This document shows positions 16,113 to 24,843 of a DNA stretch of 64,000 nucleotides, piece after piece; within the stretch, counting starts at the first letter, position 1; every line of letters starts with the position of its first letter. The stretch comes from JACKJK01 sp046159835 (GTDB taxonomy: Bacteria; Pseudomonadota; Alphaproteobacteria; Rhizobiales; Tepidamorphaceae), in assembly GCF_046159835.1 (NCBI RefSeq), contig NZ_JBJXCY010000001.1, positions 806,001-870,000 of the forward strand. Reading direction: 5' to 3'. A program made the translations under genes and the position numbers. The notes under the pieces were generated by a model, which saw only the letters and a program-made list of their open reading frames with translations, ran no database searches and was not told where the DNA came from.

Positions 16113-16682
16113 TTAGCGGGTAACGATCACGCGAGCACCGACGCGCACGCGGTTGTAGAGGTCCTTCACATCCGGGTTCGTCATGCGGATGCAACCGGAA
16201 GAGACTTCGCGACCGATGGTCCAGGGCTCGTTGGAACCGTGGATGCGGTACAGGGTCGAGCCAATGTACATGGCGCGCGCACCAAGCGGGTTGCCCGGGC
16301 CACCCGGCATGTAGGCCGGAAGGTTCGGAACGCGCTTGCGCATGGCGGCAGGCGGCGTCCAGCCCGGCCACTCGGCCTTGCGGCTGATGCGGTGCGAACC
16401 GTGCCACTGGAAGCCCGGACGGCCGACGCCAACGCCGTAGCGCATGGCCTTTCCATCGCCAAGCACCAGGTACAGGCGCTTTTCGCTGGTCTTCACGATG
16501 ATGGTACCCTTGGAGTACTTCGTGTCGAAGGGAACGACCTTGGAGCGCACCGGCGAATAACCGCCGCTGCCGCTGCCGTAGGCCTGGCCCGTCATCGGGT
16601 CGATATTGGCATAGGACGTAGACGGAACGGCCACCACCGCCGCCGTCACAAGGCCCAGAAGGGCAAGCAGGAAACGTTTCAT
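16113..16682 (-). CDS. L,D-transpeptidase (ErfK/YbiS/YcfS type)
   Basis: A 189-residue exported enzyme that makes 3-3 crosslinks in peptidoglycan or attaches proteins to it. A signal peptide (MKRFLLALLGLVTAAVVAVP) is followed by the YkuD catalytic domain (about residues 59-189) with His148 (YRIHGSNEP) and the nucleophile Cys164 in SSGCIRM. I chose the ATG at 16682 where the signal peptide begins; an in-frame ATG at 16784 would add 34 residues without signal character. It stands alone with a terminator downstream. The partner protein or crosslink type cannot be told from the sequence. Confidence 0.92.
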   Translation of the reverse strand: MKRFLLALLGLVTAAVVAVPSTSYANIDPMTGQAYGSGSGGYSPVRSKVVPFDTKYSKGTIIVKTSEKRLYLVLGDGKAMRYGVGVGRPGFQWHGSHRISRKAEWPGWTPPAAMRKRVPNLPAYMPGGPGNPLGARAMYIGSTLYRIHGSNEPWTIGREVSSGCIRMTNPDVKDLYNRVRVGARVIVTR

Positions 16683-17167
16683 GTCTAGCCTCGGTTCATT
16701 GGTCGGCCAGCCCCGCAGGACCAAAAACCGATCCACCCTGACCCGCCAGTTCAGGCGAGCCTCGATCTGAAGTCCGGGCCACACCAGAAGACTGGCTGCA
16801 GCCGCGAATGCTCTGATTCTGATCCCGACCCGCCCCGTCCGACCGGATTATCCGCATCCTCGACAGGGCATCGGTTCATGCCTTCAATCAACGCGCCGCG
16901 TCATCCGCAGCATGTCGAATTTCATCAGGCGTGGCGGCAGTGTTTCCGCAGCGGCGTCTCGAAATCAAGTCGCTGGAGGTGCCGTTTCGGCAATTCGCCG
17001 TGCTCGCGCACCCTTTACCGAAGTGGTGTGGCAATCAGGACACGGATCGCGCGGCGGGCACGCATGGCACGCTGCGCTGAAGGCAGCCGCCGAATGGAAT
17101 CACTCGCCATCGCCGGCTGGCAGGGGAGGCCAGGCGATTCGACGTCAGATGAAACTGTCTTGGAGGA
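16683..17167. other. 485-base gap without a supported gene
   Basis: The gap should contain the promoter of the reverse-strand L,D-transpeptidase at its left end. Open frames at 16878 and 16912 run toward the tRNA, and the second ends in the phrase GGTGFEPVTPAM, a familiar artefact of reading antisense through a tRNA. I see no repeat, palindrome or RNA fold that stands out. Confidence 0.5.
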
Positions 17168-17243
17168 TGGTGGGCGGTACTGGATTCGAACCAGTGACCC
17201 CTGCGATGTGAACACAGTGCTCTACCAACTGAGCTAACCGCCC
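17168..17243 (-). tRNA. tRNA-Val, anticodon CAC
   Basis: On the reverse strand the sequence folds as a full cloverleaf: acceptor GGGCGGT/ACCGCCC, D-arm with TAGCTCAGTTGGTAGAGC, anticodon stem CTGTG/CGCAG with loop TTCACAT, and a T-arm with GGTTCGAATCC. The anticodon CAC reads GUG (valine). The 3' CCA is encoded (17168-17170). Confidence 0.95.
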
Positions 17244-17281
17244 GGGAAGGTCGCCGTATTAAGGTTGGGAGCGTGGTGAAG

Positions 17282-17980
17282 TCAAGCGTTTGCGCTTCCG
17301 CCCGCACCGTTATCCAGCAGGGCGACCACGGCGTCTTCCAGTTCGTCGAAATGCGCAATCAGCCGATCCGCACCAAGCTCGGCAGCCGGGCGGGTGGAAT
17401 AGCCGAAGGAAACCGCGACGCTCGGGATGCCGGCAGCCTTTGCCGCGCCGATATCGGCGTCGCTGTCGCCGATCATCACTGCGGCCCCGCACTTTGCCGC
17501 CTGGATGGTGCCGGTCAGGTGCTGCGGGTTGGGCTTGGAAGCCGGGAAGGTGTCGCCGCCCGCGATGGCTGCAAACCGGTCCGCAAGCCCGAGATCGCCG
17601 AGCAGCCGGCGCGCCAGCGCCTCGTACTTGTTGGTGCATACCGCCAGGACGATGCCGCGCGCGGACAGCGCGTCCATAGCGGCAACAGCGCCGGGGAAGG
17701 GCACGCTGTCGACGGCGATGTTGGCGGTGTAGTGCTCCAGGAACGCGCCGTGCATCCGGTCGATGCGCTCGCGGTCGGGCGTCACGCCCCGGTCGGCGAG
17801 CGCATGTTCGATCATCCGACGCGCCCCGTGGCCGACACCGCGCCGCGCGTCTTCCTGCGACACGCGCGCCAGCCCTTCCTTCTCCAGCGCCACGTTCAGC
17901 GAGGCGGCAAGATCGGGCAGGGTATCGACAAGCGTGCCGTCGAGATCGAACACGGCGACGGGACTCAAGGTCGTGGACAA
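17282..17980 (-). CDS. gph: phosphoglycolate phosphatase (HAD superfamily)
   Basis: A 232-residue HAD hydrolase that removes phosphate from 2-phosphoglycolate. Motif I is FDLDGTLVDT near residue 11, motif II is the threonine in VCTNKYEALA, and motif III/IV is KPNP...MIGDSDADI. The cap insert after motif I (RRGVGHGARRMIEHAL) is typical of Gph. There is no ATG; I chose the TTG at 17980, which follows GAAAGAGAG at the right distance. The frame stays open far upstream, but that part is antisense to the next gene. It is 38 bases from the tRNA gene on the same strand. Confidence 0.88.
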   Translation of the reverse strand: MSTTLSPVAVFDLDGTLVDTLPDLAASLNVALEKEGLARVSQEDARRGVGHGARRMIEHALADRGVTPDRERIDRMHGAFLEHYTANIAVDSVPFPGAVAAMDALSARGIVLAVCTNKYEALARRLLGDLGLADRFAAIAGGDTFPASKPNPQHLTGTIQAAKCGAAVMIGDSDADIGAAKAAGIPSVAVSFGYSTRPAAELGADRLIAHFDELEDAVVALLDNGAGGSANA

Positions 17981-18112
17981 ATCGGGCTCTCTTTCGGATT
18001 GCGCGGACCGGGCATATACGATGCCGCCGGGCTTTGATACACGAAGCCGCGGCCCGGCGGGCAGACTCGTTTGGCCGCACGCAGCCATAAAGGCAGACAG
18101 ATAACAAGCGGA

Positions 18113-19984
18113 ATGCGCGGCGAGATACTGGGCATCAACCACGCGACCGGCACAGGCGCACTGCGCGCCGAAGACGGCCGGCGCTACCGCTTTGCCTTGA
18201 GCGACTGGCAGGAAGACGATCTCCCGGTGAAGGGCCAGCGCGTCGACTTCGAACTGGAAGGCGACAGCGCCGTCGATATCTACGCCGTCAGCGAAAGCCG
18301 CCTGAAGGAACGCGCATCGACCTTTGCACACGGTTTCATCGCGTGGTTTCGCCAACACCCCGAAGCGATCTGCGCGCTGGCGCTGATGGCCGCCACCGTT
18401 CTGCCGGTCTACGGCTTCCTCGGCGTGCAGGAGCCGCTGTTGGCGGCGCCGCGCGTCGTCGACCGGCTGGAACTGGGCCTTGGGCGCATCCGGATGCTGG
18501 TGTCCGACATTCCCGAGGCCGCGACGGCGGCTGCCGGGTTGCGGGCATTCCTGAACGTCGTCTACCTGCTGTGGATCGTTCCGATTCTCTCGCTGGCGCT
18601 TCTGTATCGCTCGCTTTCGGAATTGCCCCGGCGCGCCTTCGCATTCTGGACAGGCGTGGCGGCCATTTTCGTTCCGGCGCTCGTGCCGCTGCTGATCGCG
18701 GTGCCGACGACCTTCTTCGTGCTGTCGCGGATGCCGTCCGACATGCGGGCGACGGTGGCGGGAACCGTGTTCGATGCCGTGAGCCTCGGCCCGTTCCGCG
18801 ACATCGCCATCGGCGGCCTCGTCATCATGATCATCGGATTGGTGCTGGCGGTCTGGGGCATGCAGCCCGAACCCAAGCGCCGCCGCGCACCGCGCATGCG
18901 CAACCGCGACGACATGGCGCGTGCGCCCGTTCCGCCACCGCCGCTGCGCACGCCGCGGGTGCGTGACGACGACCGGGTCGAGGTGCCGTCGCCGCCGACC
19001 GCCGCGCCGGTCGCCAAGCCGCGCGTCCCCGCGCCGCCCAAGCCGCCCGCGCCGCCGCGCCCGCAAATCGAGGGCGAACAGCCGGTCGCCCCGCTGAAAT
19101 CCTCCCCCAAGGTGCCGCCGCCGGTCCAGAAGTTCGCGCCGCCCCAGCGCAAGCAGCCCGTGCCGCCGCCGGCCCCGCCGGTGGACGAGGCGGATGATCC
19201 GCTGCCGCGCGTGCTGACCCGTGGCCGTCTGCCCGATGCTGCCGACGAGATGGACGCGCGCTCCGGTCCGGGCGTGCCGGCCGATGTGTCCGCGCGCGGC
19301 TGGGAGGTCGAGGCGACGGGGTCGTTCGATGCCGAGATGCCGCCGGCGCCCGCCGAAGGGCTTCGCGGCTCCCACGCTGACGACGACGAAGACCGGCCGC
19401 CGCCCCCGCCTGCTGCCCCGCAATCGCAGCCAGAACCGGAACCGCAGCCAGAGCCAGAGCCGGTCGCCGCCCCCGAGCCGCCGCGCCCGGAGGAGAGCGC
19501 ATTGCTGCGCAAGGTTCGCGAACGCCGCGAGCGCGAACGCGCCGAACGCGAGGCTCAGGAGGCCGCAGGCCTGCCGCCCGAACCGCAGCCGACACGGCCC
19601 GCACCGCGCCCCTACGTCACGCCGCAGGTGGAACCCTCCCGCGTGGAAACCAAAAGCCCGACGCGGCAACCGGCACCGCGCCCTTATGTTGCGCCGCACA
19701 TCGAGCAGGCACCGGTGGACGAGCCGCCGCGCCCGCGCAGCCCCGTCCCGCCACAGGAGCCGATTGCCGCAGAGCCGCCGGAACCGCTGGCCGAATTGCC
19801 CCCGCCGGAGCCGCAGGCACCGCCGGCACCTGAACCGGAGCCAGAGCCGGAGCCGGCCCCGGAGCCGCCGCCGCGCCAGCAGTTCGAGCTGGACCGTGGC
19901 CCGGATGCTGTCCTCAAGCTCTACGAGAAACTGCGCGCCGAACGTCTCGCCCGCGAAGAAAGCCGCCGCACCGACGACGACTGA
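18113..19984 (+). CDS. OB-fold, four-helix membrane protein with long proline-rich tail
   Basis: A 623-residue protein of unusual build. Residues 1-60 look like a cold-shock/OB-fold domain (MRGEILGINHATGTGALRAE, then YRFALSDWQ). About residues 75-250 hold four hydrophobic segments (near LALMAATVLPVYGFLG, FLNVVYLLWIVPILSLALL, FVPALVPLLIAVPTTFFVL and IAIGGLVIMIIGLVLAVWG). The remaining 370 residues are rich in Pro, Glu, Ala and Arg with many PEPEPE runs, ending in a short conserved-looking part (DAVLKLYEKLRAERLAREES). The ATG at 18113 begins the OB-like domain; an earlier ATG at 18071 is possible. No function assigned. Confidence 0.75.
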   Translation: MRGEILGINHATGTGALRAEDGRRYRFALSDWQEDDLPVKGQRVDFELEGDSAVDIYAVSESRLKERASTFAHGFIAWFRQHPEAICALALMAATVLPVYGFLGVQEPLLAAPRVVDRLELGLGRIRMLVSDIPEAATAAAGLRAFLNVVYLLWIVPILSLALLYRSLSELPRRAFAFWTGVAAIFVPALVPLLIAVPTTFFVLSRMPSDMRATVAGTVFDAVSLGPFRDIAIGGLVIMIIGLVLAVWGMQPEPKRRRAPRMRNRDDMARAPVPPPPLRTPRVRDDDRVEVPSPPTAAPVAKPRVPAPPKPPAPPRPQIEGEQPVAPLKSSPKVPPPVQKFAPPQRKQPVPPPAPPVDEADDPLPRVLTRGRLPDAADEMDARSGPGVPADVSARGWEVEATGSFDAEMPPAPAEGLRGSHADDDEDRPPPPPAAPQSQPEPEPQPEPEPVAAPEPPRPEESALLRKVRERRERERAEREAQEAAGLPPEPQPTRPAPRPYVTPQVEPSRVETKSPTRQPAPRPYVAPHIEQAPVDEPPRPRSPVPPQEPIAAEPPEPLAELPPPEPQAPPAPEPEPEPEPAPEPPPRQQFELDRGPDAVLKLYEKLRAERLAREESRRTDDD

Positions 19985-20111
19985 GTCAGAGCTGCTCTGC
20001 GTATCGGTAAACCTTTCGCGGCTGGCGCCCTATATGGCCGCGTGATAATCGGTTTGACCAAGCGGGGGTGCTGCTAGGCGCCCGCCAGAACACGCGATCG
20101 GGAGGCGGCAA

Positions 20112-21554
20112 ATGAAGCTCAAGGACAACACCCTTTTGAAGACCCAGGCCCTCATCAACGGCAAATGGGTCGGTGGCGAGGACCTCGAAGTCACGAATCC
20201 GGCGACGGGCGATGTGCTCGGCAAGGTGCCGGTCTTCGGCGAAAAGGAAGCGAACGAGGCCGTCGAGGCCGCCAAGGCCGCGTTCCCCGGCTGGTCGAAG
20301 AAGCTCGCCAAGGAACGCTCCAAGATCATGCGCGACTGGTTCAACCTGATCATGGAGAACGCCGACGACATCGCCATGATCATGACCAGCGAGCAGGGCA
20401 AGCCGCTGGCCGAGGCCAAGGGCGAGGTCGCCTACGCGGCATCATTCATCGAGTTCTACGCCGAGGAGGCCAAGCGCGTTTACGGCGAGACCATCCCGAC
20501 CCACAAGGCCGATGCGCGCATCATCGTGCAGCGCCAGCCCGTCGGCGTTGTCTCCGCCATCACGCCGTGGAATTTCCCCGCCGCGATGATCACCCGCAAG
20601 GTGGCACCGGCGCTTGCGGTGGGTTGCACCGCCGTCATCAAGCCCGCCGGCGAAACGCCCCTGACCGCGCTGGCGCTCGGCGAACTCGCCATCCGTGCGG
20701 GCTTCCCGGAAGGCTGCATCAACATCATCACCGGCAAGTCCAGCGAGATCGGCAAGGTGCTGACCGGACACGAGGCCATCAAGGCGTTCTCGTTCACCGG
20801 CTCCACCGAGATCGGCAAGCTGCTGATGCGCCAGTGCGCCGACACCGTGAAGAAGGTCGGGCTTGAGCTTGGCGGCAACGCGCCCTTCATCGTGTTTGAC
20901 GACGCCGACATCGAAAAGGCCGTCGAAGGCGCGATGATCTCCAAGTTCCGCAACGCCGGGCAGACCTGCGTCTGCGCCAACCGCATCTACGTGCAGGCCG
21001 GCGTCTATGACGAGTTTTCCGAGAAGCTGGCCAAGGCCGTGAACGGCCTGAAGGTCGGCGACGGTACGGGCGAGGGCGTCACCACCGGACCGCTCATCAA
21101 CGAGGCCGCCGTCGAGAAGGTCGAGGAGCACATCGCCGATGCCAAGTCCAAGGGCGCGAGCGTCGTCACAGGCGGTGACCGCCACCAACTCGGCGGCACC
21201 TTCTTCCAGCCGACGGTGCTGCGCGACGTGACCAAGGACATGGTCGTCAGCCGCGACGAGACGTTCGGCCCGGTTGCGCCGCTGTTCAAGTTCGAGACCG
21301 AGGACGAAGCCATCCAGCGCGCCAACGACACCGAGTTCGGCCTCGCGGCCTATTTCTACAGCCGCGACGTGGGCCGCTGCTTCCGTGTCGGCGAGGCGCT
21401 GGAATACGGCATGATCGGCATCAACGAGGGCCTGATCTCCACCGAGGTCGCGCCCTTCGGCGGCGTCAAGGAATCGGGCATCGGCCGTGAAGGCTCCTCA
21501 CACGGCATCGACGAGTATACCGAGCTGAAATACATGCTGATGGGTGGCCTGTAG
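20112..21554 (+). CDS. gabD: NAD(P)-dependent succinate-semialdehyde dehydrogenase
   Basis: A 480-residue aldehyde dehydrogenase that oxidises succinate semialdehyde to succinate, the last step of GABA breakdown. The general base Glu252 (LELGGNAPF), the catalytic Cys286 (GQTCVCANR, with the CxC pair common in this subgroup) and the cofactor loop (ITPWNFPAAMITRK) are all present. GGGAGGCGG precedes the start. Length and the C-terminal PFGGVKESGIGREGS match GabD. It is followed closely by rpiA and gor, apparently in one operon. Related glutarate-semialdehyde dehydrogenases cannot be fully excluded. Confidence 0.9.
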   Translation: MKLKDNTLLKTQALINGKWVGGEDLEVTNPATGDVLGKVPVFGEKEANEAVEAAKAAFPGWSKKLAKERSKIMRDWFNLIMENADDIAMIMTSEQGKPLAEAKGEVAYAASFIEFYAEEAKRVYGETIPTHKADARIIVQRQPVGVVSAITPWNFPAAMITRKVAPALAVGCTAVIKPAGETPLTALALGELAIRAGFPEGCINIITGKSSEIGKVLTGHEAIKAFSFTGSTEIGKLLMRQCADTVKKVGLELGGNAPFIVFDDADIEKAVEGAMISKFRNAGQTCVCANRIYVQAGVYDEFSEKLAKAVNGLKVGDGTGEGVTTGPLINEAAVEKVEEHIADAKSKGASVVTGGDRHQLGGTFFQPTVLRDVTKDMVVSRDETFGPVAPLFKFETEDEAIQRANDTEFGLAAYFYSRDVGRCFRVGEALEYGMIGINEGLISTEVAPFGGVKESGIGREGSSHGIDEYTELKYMLMGGL

Positions 21555-21558
21555 AACA

Positions 21559-22263
21559 TTGGCTGATCTCGACGCATTCAAGAAAGAGGTCGGCACACGT
21601 GCGGCCGGCCTCGTCACCTCCGGCATGAAGGTGGGGCTTGGAACCGGCTCCACGGCAGCGCATTTCGTGCGTGCGCTTGGCGAGCGGGTCCGCTCCGAAG
21701 GCCTCGAAATCGTCGGTGTGCCGACATCGCGGGCAACTGGCGATCTCGCCCGTGAATGCGGTATCGCGCTGACCACGCTGGACGAAACCCCGCGCCTCGA
21801 CCTCACCATCGACGGGGCCGACGAGATCGACGCGGCCATGCGCCTCATCAAGGGCGGCGGCGGCGCGCACCTGCGCGAGAAGATCGTTGCAGCCGCCTCC
21901 GACCGCATGATCGTGATCGCCGACGAGACCAAGGTCGTCGAGACGCTCGGCAAGTTCCCGCTGCCGCTGGAAGTCCTCGACTTCGGCCTGACCGCGACGC
22001 TGCATCACGTTGAAGAAGCCGCCCGCGCCCATGGCTGCGGCGGTGCCATCGAGCAGCGCAAGAGGCCTGACGGCGGCACGTTCGTCACCGACGAAGGCAA
22101 CGCGGTGCTGGACTGTCATTTCCGCCAGATCCCCGATCCCGAAGGCCTCGCCGCTGCGCTTAACACGGTGCCGGGTCTGGTCGAGCACGGGCTGTTCATC
22201 GGCATGGCGTCGGGCGCACTCATCGCCGGGTCCGGCGGCATCACGACCATGGGCGATCTATGA
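21559..22263 (+). CDS. rpiA: ribose-5-phosphate isomerase A
   Basis: A 234-residue enzyme that interconverts ribose-5-phosphate and ribulose-5-phosphate in the pentose phosphate pathway. Signature stretches are GLGTGSTAAHFV, LTIDGADEID, KGGGGAHLREK and the C-terminal GLFIGMASGALIAG. I chose the TTG at 21559, which aligns with the usual start of the family and is four bases past the gabD stop; a GTG at 21544 would overlap gabD by 11 bases. The stop overlaps the gor start in ATGA. Confidence 0.92.
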   Translation: MADLDAFKKEVGTRAAGLVTSGMKVGLGTGSTAAHFVRALGERVRSEGLEIVGVPTSRATGDLARECGIALTTLDETPRLDLTIDGADEIDAAMRLIKGGGGAHLREKIVAAASDRMIVIADETKVVETLGKFPLPLEVLDFGLTATLHHVEEAARAHGCGGAIEQRKRPDGGTFVTDEGNAVLDCHFRQIPDPEGLAAALNTVPGLVEHGLFIGMASGALIAGSGGITTMGDL

Positions 22264-23636
22264 GCGAATACGACTACGATCTCTTCGTCATCGGCGGCGG
22301 TTCCGGTGGTGTGCGTGCAGCCCGCATCGCCTCCCAGCATGGCGCGCGCGTCGCGATCACCGAAGGCTTCCGCTACGGCGGCACCTGCGTGATCCGCGGC
22401 TGCGTCCCGAAAAAGCTGATGGTCTATGCGAGCCGATTTCCGGAAGAGTTCAAGGAATCCGCAGGCTTCGGCTGGAACCTCGGCGAGGCGAGCTTCGATT
22501 GGAAGCGCCTGATCGACAACAAGGACACGGAAATCGCGCGGCTGGAAAACGCCTACCAAGCGAACCTGAAGCGCGCCGGCGTCGACATCTATTCAAGCTT
22601 TGCGCACTTTGTTGATCCGCACACGGTCAAGCTGATCGAGGAAGACCGCACCTTCACCGCCCGCTACATCCTCATCGCGACCGGTGGATATCCCAACATC
22701 GACCAGACGCTGGAAGGCCGCGAGCACCTCATAACGTCCAACGATATCTTCCATCTCGATGAGATGCCCAAGCGCATCTGCATTGCGGGCGGTGGCTATA
22801 TCGGCATGGAGTTCGCCTCGATCTTCAACGGGTTGGGCGCCGAGACAACGCTGATCTATCGCGGCCCGGAACCGCTGCGCGGCTTCGACGACGAAGTCCG
22901 CGCCCACGTGCGCCAGGAGATGATCGACAACGGCGTCAACTTCGTCTTCGGCGAGGTCTTCACGAAGATCGAGAAGACCGAGAACGGCCTTGTCGGCACC
23001 ACGACGACCGGCCGGAAAATCGAGGCCGACCAGATCCTCTTCGCCATCGGCCGCTCGCCGCTGACCGACGGCCTCAATCTCGGTGCGGCGGGCGTGCAGG
23101 TCGGTGAACGAGGCGAGATCCCCGTCGACAGCGAGTCGCGCACGAGTGTCGGGCACATCTATGCCGTCGGCGACGTGACGGACCGGGTCGCGCTGACGCC
23201 GGTTGCCATTCGCGAGGGGCATGCCTTTGCAGACAGCGTCTTCGGCGAGATGAAAACCGTGGTTGACCACGAGAACATCGCCACCGCCGTCTTCACCACG
23301 CCGGAGATCGGCACCGTCGGGCTGACCGAGGAGCAGGCCGTCCAGCGCCTCGACGAGACCGTCGTCTATGCCGCCAATTTCAAACCGATGAAGGCAACCA
23401 TCGGTGGCAGCAATGGCCGCATGCTGATGAAGCTGATCGTCGATGGGAGTTCCGACCGGGTTGTCGGCGCGCATATCGTCGGCCCGGATGCCGCCGAGAT
23501 GGCGCAGCTCATCGGCGTGCTGATCAATTGCGGTGCGACGAAGGCGCATTTCGATACCACGATCCCGCTGCACCCCTCAGCGGCGGAAGAACTGGTCACG
23601 ATGCGCGAGCCGACACGGCGTCACAAGAAGAGCTGA
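22260..23636 (+). CDS. gor: glutathione-disulfide reductase
   Basis: A 458-residue flavoprotein disulfide reductase that regenerates glutathione with NADPH. The FAD motif VIGGGSGGVRAARIA, redox-active Cys43 and Cys48 (GGTCVIRGCVPKK), the NADPH-binding AGGGYIGMEFASIFNGLG and the C-terminal catalytic His-Glu (PLHPSAAEELVTM) are all there. The ATG overlaps the rpiA stop, so the two are coupled. Pairing with rpiA makes sense, since the pentose pathway supplies NADPH. The neighbouring reverse-strand gene is a YbdK-like ligase of the glutamate-cysteine ligase superfamily. Confidence 0.93.
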   Translation: MSEYDYDLFVIGGGSGGVRAARIASQHGARVAITEGFRYGGTCVIRGCVPKKLMVYASRFPEEFKESAGFGWNLGEASFDWKRLIDNKDTEIARLENAYQANLKRAGVDIYSSFAHFVDPHTVKLIEEDRTFTARYILIATGGYPNIDQTLEGREHLITSNDIFHLDEMPKRICIAGGGYIGMEFASIFNGLGAETTLIYRGPEPLRGFDDEVRAHVRQEMIDNGVNFVFGEVFTKIEKTENGLVGTTTTGRKIEADQILFAIGRSPLTDGLNLGAAGVQVGERGEIPVDSESRTSVGHIYAVGDVTDRVALTPVAIREGHAFADSVFGEMKTVVDHENIATAVFTTPEIGTVGLTEEQAVQRLDETVVYAANFKPMKATIGGSNGRMLMKLIVDGSSDRVVGAHIVGPDAAEMAQLIGVLINCGATKAHFDTTIPLHPSAAEELVTMREPTRRHKKS

Positions 23637-23654
23637 TCGGCGCTCGCGGCACCC

Positions 23655-24791
23655 CTAGAAGTCCACCGTTTCGGCGATCAGGTGGTCGACCACGGCCTTC
23701 AGCGCGTCCTCATCATTCGCGCCCTGCTTGCGGGCATCCTCGTAGACCGCGATCTGGCGATCCGCGCTGGTGCCCTTGCTGGCGATAAGCCGGGCATGTT
23801 CAAGCGTGCCGAGGCAGTTGAAGTGCTCGGCATCCTCGCGCACCAGTTCAAGGATCTCTTCCAGCAGTTCGGAATAGTTCACTTGCTCGCCGCGCCCGAA
23901 ATCGATCAGGCTGCCGCGCGCGCCGCTGCGCTGGGCAAGCCAGCGGTTCTCATCAATCAGGAAGCGCGTGTAGCTGCGCCACTTCTGGTTGGAGCGCCGC
24001 AGCCGCCACAGCATCCGCGCAAGGCAGCGGAACATGGCGGCAATGGCGATGGCGTCATCGAGCCGCGTGCAGATGTCGGTGACGCGCATCTCCAGCGTCG
24101 GGAAGCGGTGCGAGGGCCGCAGGTCCCACCAGACCTTCGTCGCGTCCTCCAGCACGCCCGCGCGCACCAGCACGTCGATGGTGCGCTCGTATTCCCCCGG
24201 TGAGGCAAACTCTTCCGGCAGCCCGGTTCGCGGCATCTCCTTGAAGACGCTGAGGCGGTAGCTGTTCAGCCCCGTCAGGTGGCCCTGCCAGAAGGGCGAG
24301 GAGGTCGACAGCGCCAGCAGGTGCGGCAGGAAGTAGGACAGCTGGTTGAAGAGGTCGATGCGAACCGCCTCGTCCTCGATGGCGACATGCACATGCATGC
24401 CGCAGATCAGCATGCGCCGCACGACGACCCGCATGTCGCGGGCCAGGTCGTTGTAGCGCTCCTTGTCGGTGTGCTGCTGTTCCTGCCAGTGCGCGAAGGG
24501 GTGCGTGGAGGCGGCAATCGGGGCGAGGCCTTCCTCGCCGCTGATCTCCGAAATCGTGCTGCGCAGGTGCGCCAGTTCCTCGCGCGCCTGCGCCGTCGTC
24601 TTGCAGACCGAGGTGCTGACTTCGATCTGGCAGCGCAGGAACTCCGGGCTGACCTGCTTCTCCAGCCGCTTCTCGCACTTCTCCATCACCGACTTGGGCG
24701 GGTCTGTCGCGAGGTTGCGGGTTTCCTTGTCGACGAGGAGATACTCCTCCTCGACGCCGATCGTGAATGACGGTTCGTTGGGCGCGCTCAT
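23655..24791 (-). CDS. carboxylate-amine ligase, YbdK/GCS2 family
   Basis: A 378-residue ATP-dependent ligase of the glutamate-cysteine ligase 2 superfamily. Family features are FTIGVEEEYLLVD near the N-terminus, CGMHVHVAIED, SSPFWQGHLTGLNSYR and WWDLRPSHRFPTLEMRVTD. YbdK-type enzymes have weak glutamate-cysteine ligase activity in vitro, and their true substrate is unsettled. The ATG at 24791 starts the domain; the frame is open further upstream but without family likeness. It is convergent with gor, 18 bases away, which hints at thiol metabolism, though the two are not cotranscribed. Confidence 0.88.
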   Translation of the reverse strand: MSAPNEPSFTIGVEEEYLLVDKETRNLATDPPKSVMEKCEKRLEKQVSPEFLRCQIEVSTSVCKTTAQAREELAHLRSTISEISGEEGLAPIAASTHPFAHWQEQQHTDKERYNDLARDMRVVVRRMLICGMHVHVAIEDEAVRIDLFNQLSYFLPHLLALSTSSPFWQGHLTGLNSYRLSVFKEMPRTGLPEEFASPGEYERTIDVLVRAGVLEDATKVWWDLRPSHRFPTLEMRVTDICTRLDDAIAIAAMFRCLARMLWRLRRSNQKWRSYTRFLIDENRWLAQRSGARGSLIDFGRGEQVNYSELLEEILELVREDAEHFNCLGTLEHARLIASKGTSADRQIAVYEDARKQGANDEDALKAVVDHLIAETVDF

Positions 24792-24843
24792 GGGCAACAG
24801 GTTGGCACGGGAGTTTGCGCAGCGGCAATCGCTGACTTTCGCC

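Noticed and set aside
16912..17211. 99-codon forward frame ending GGTGFEPVTPAM
   Set aside because: This phrase is a known artefact of translating antisense through a tRNA gene; here it overlaps tRNA-Val.
17981..19699. Long reverse-strand extension of the phosphatase frame
   Set aside because: It only runs antisense through the proline-rich coding part of the next gene and adds nothing HAD-like.
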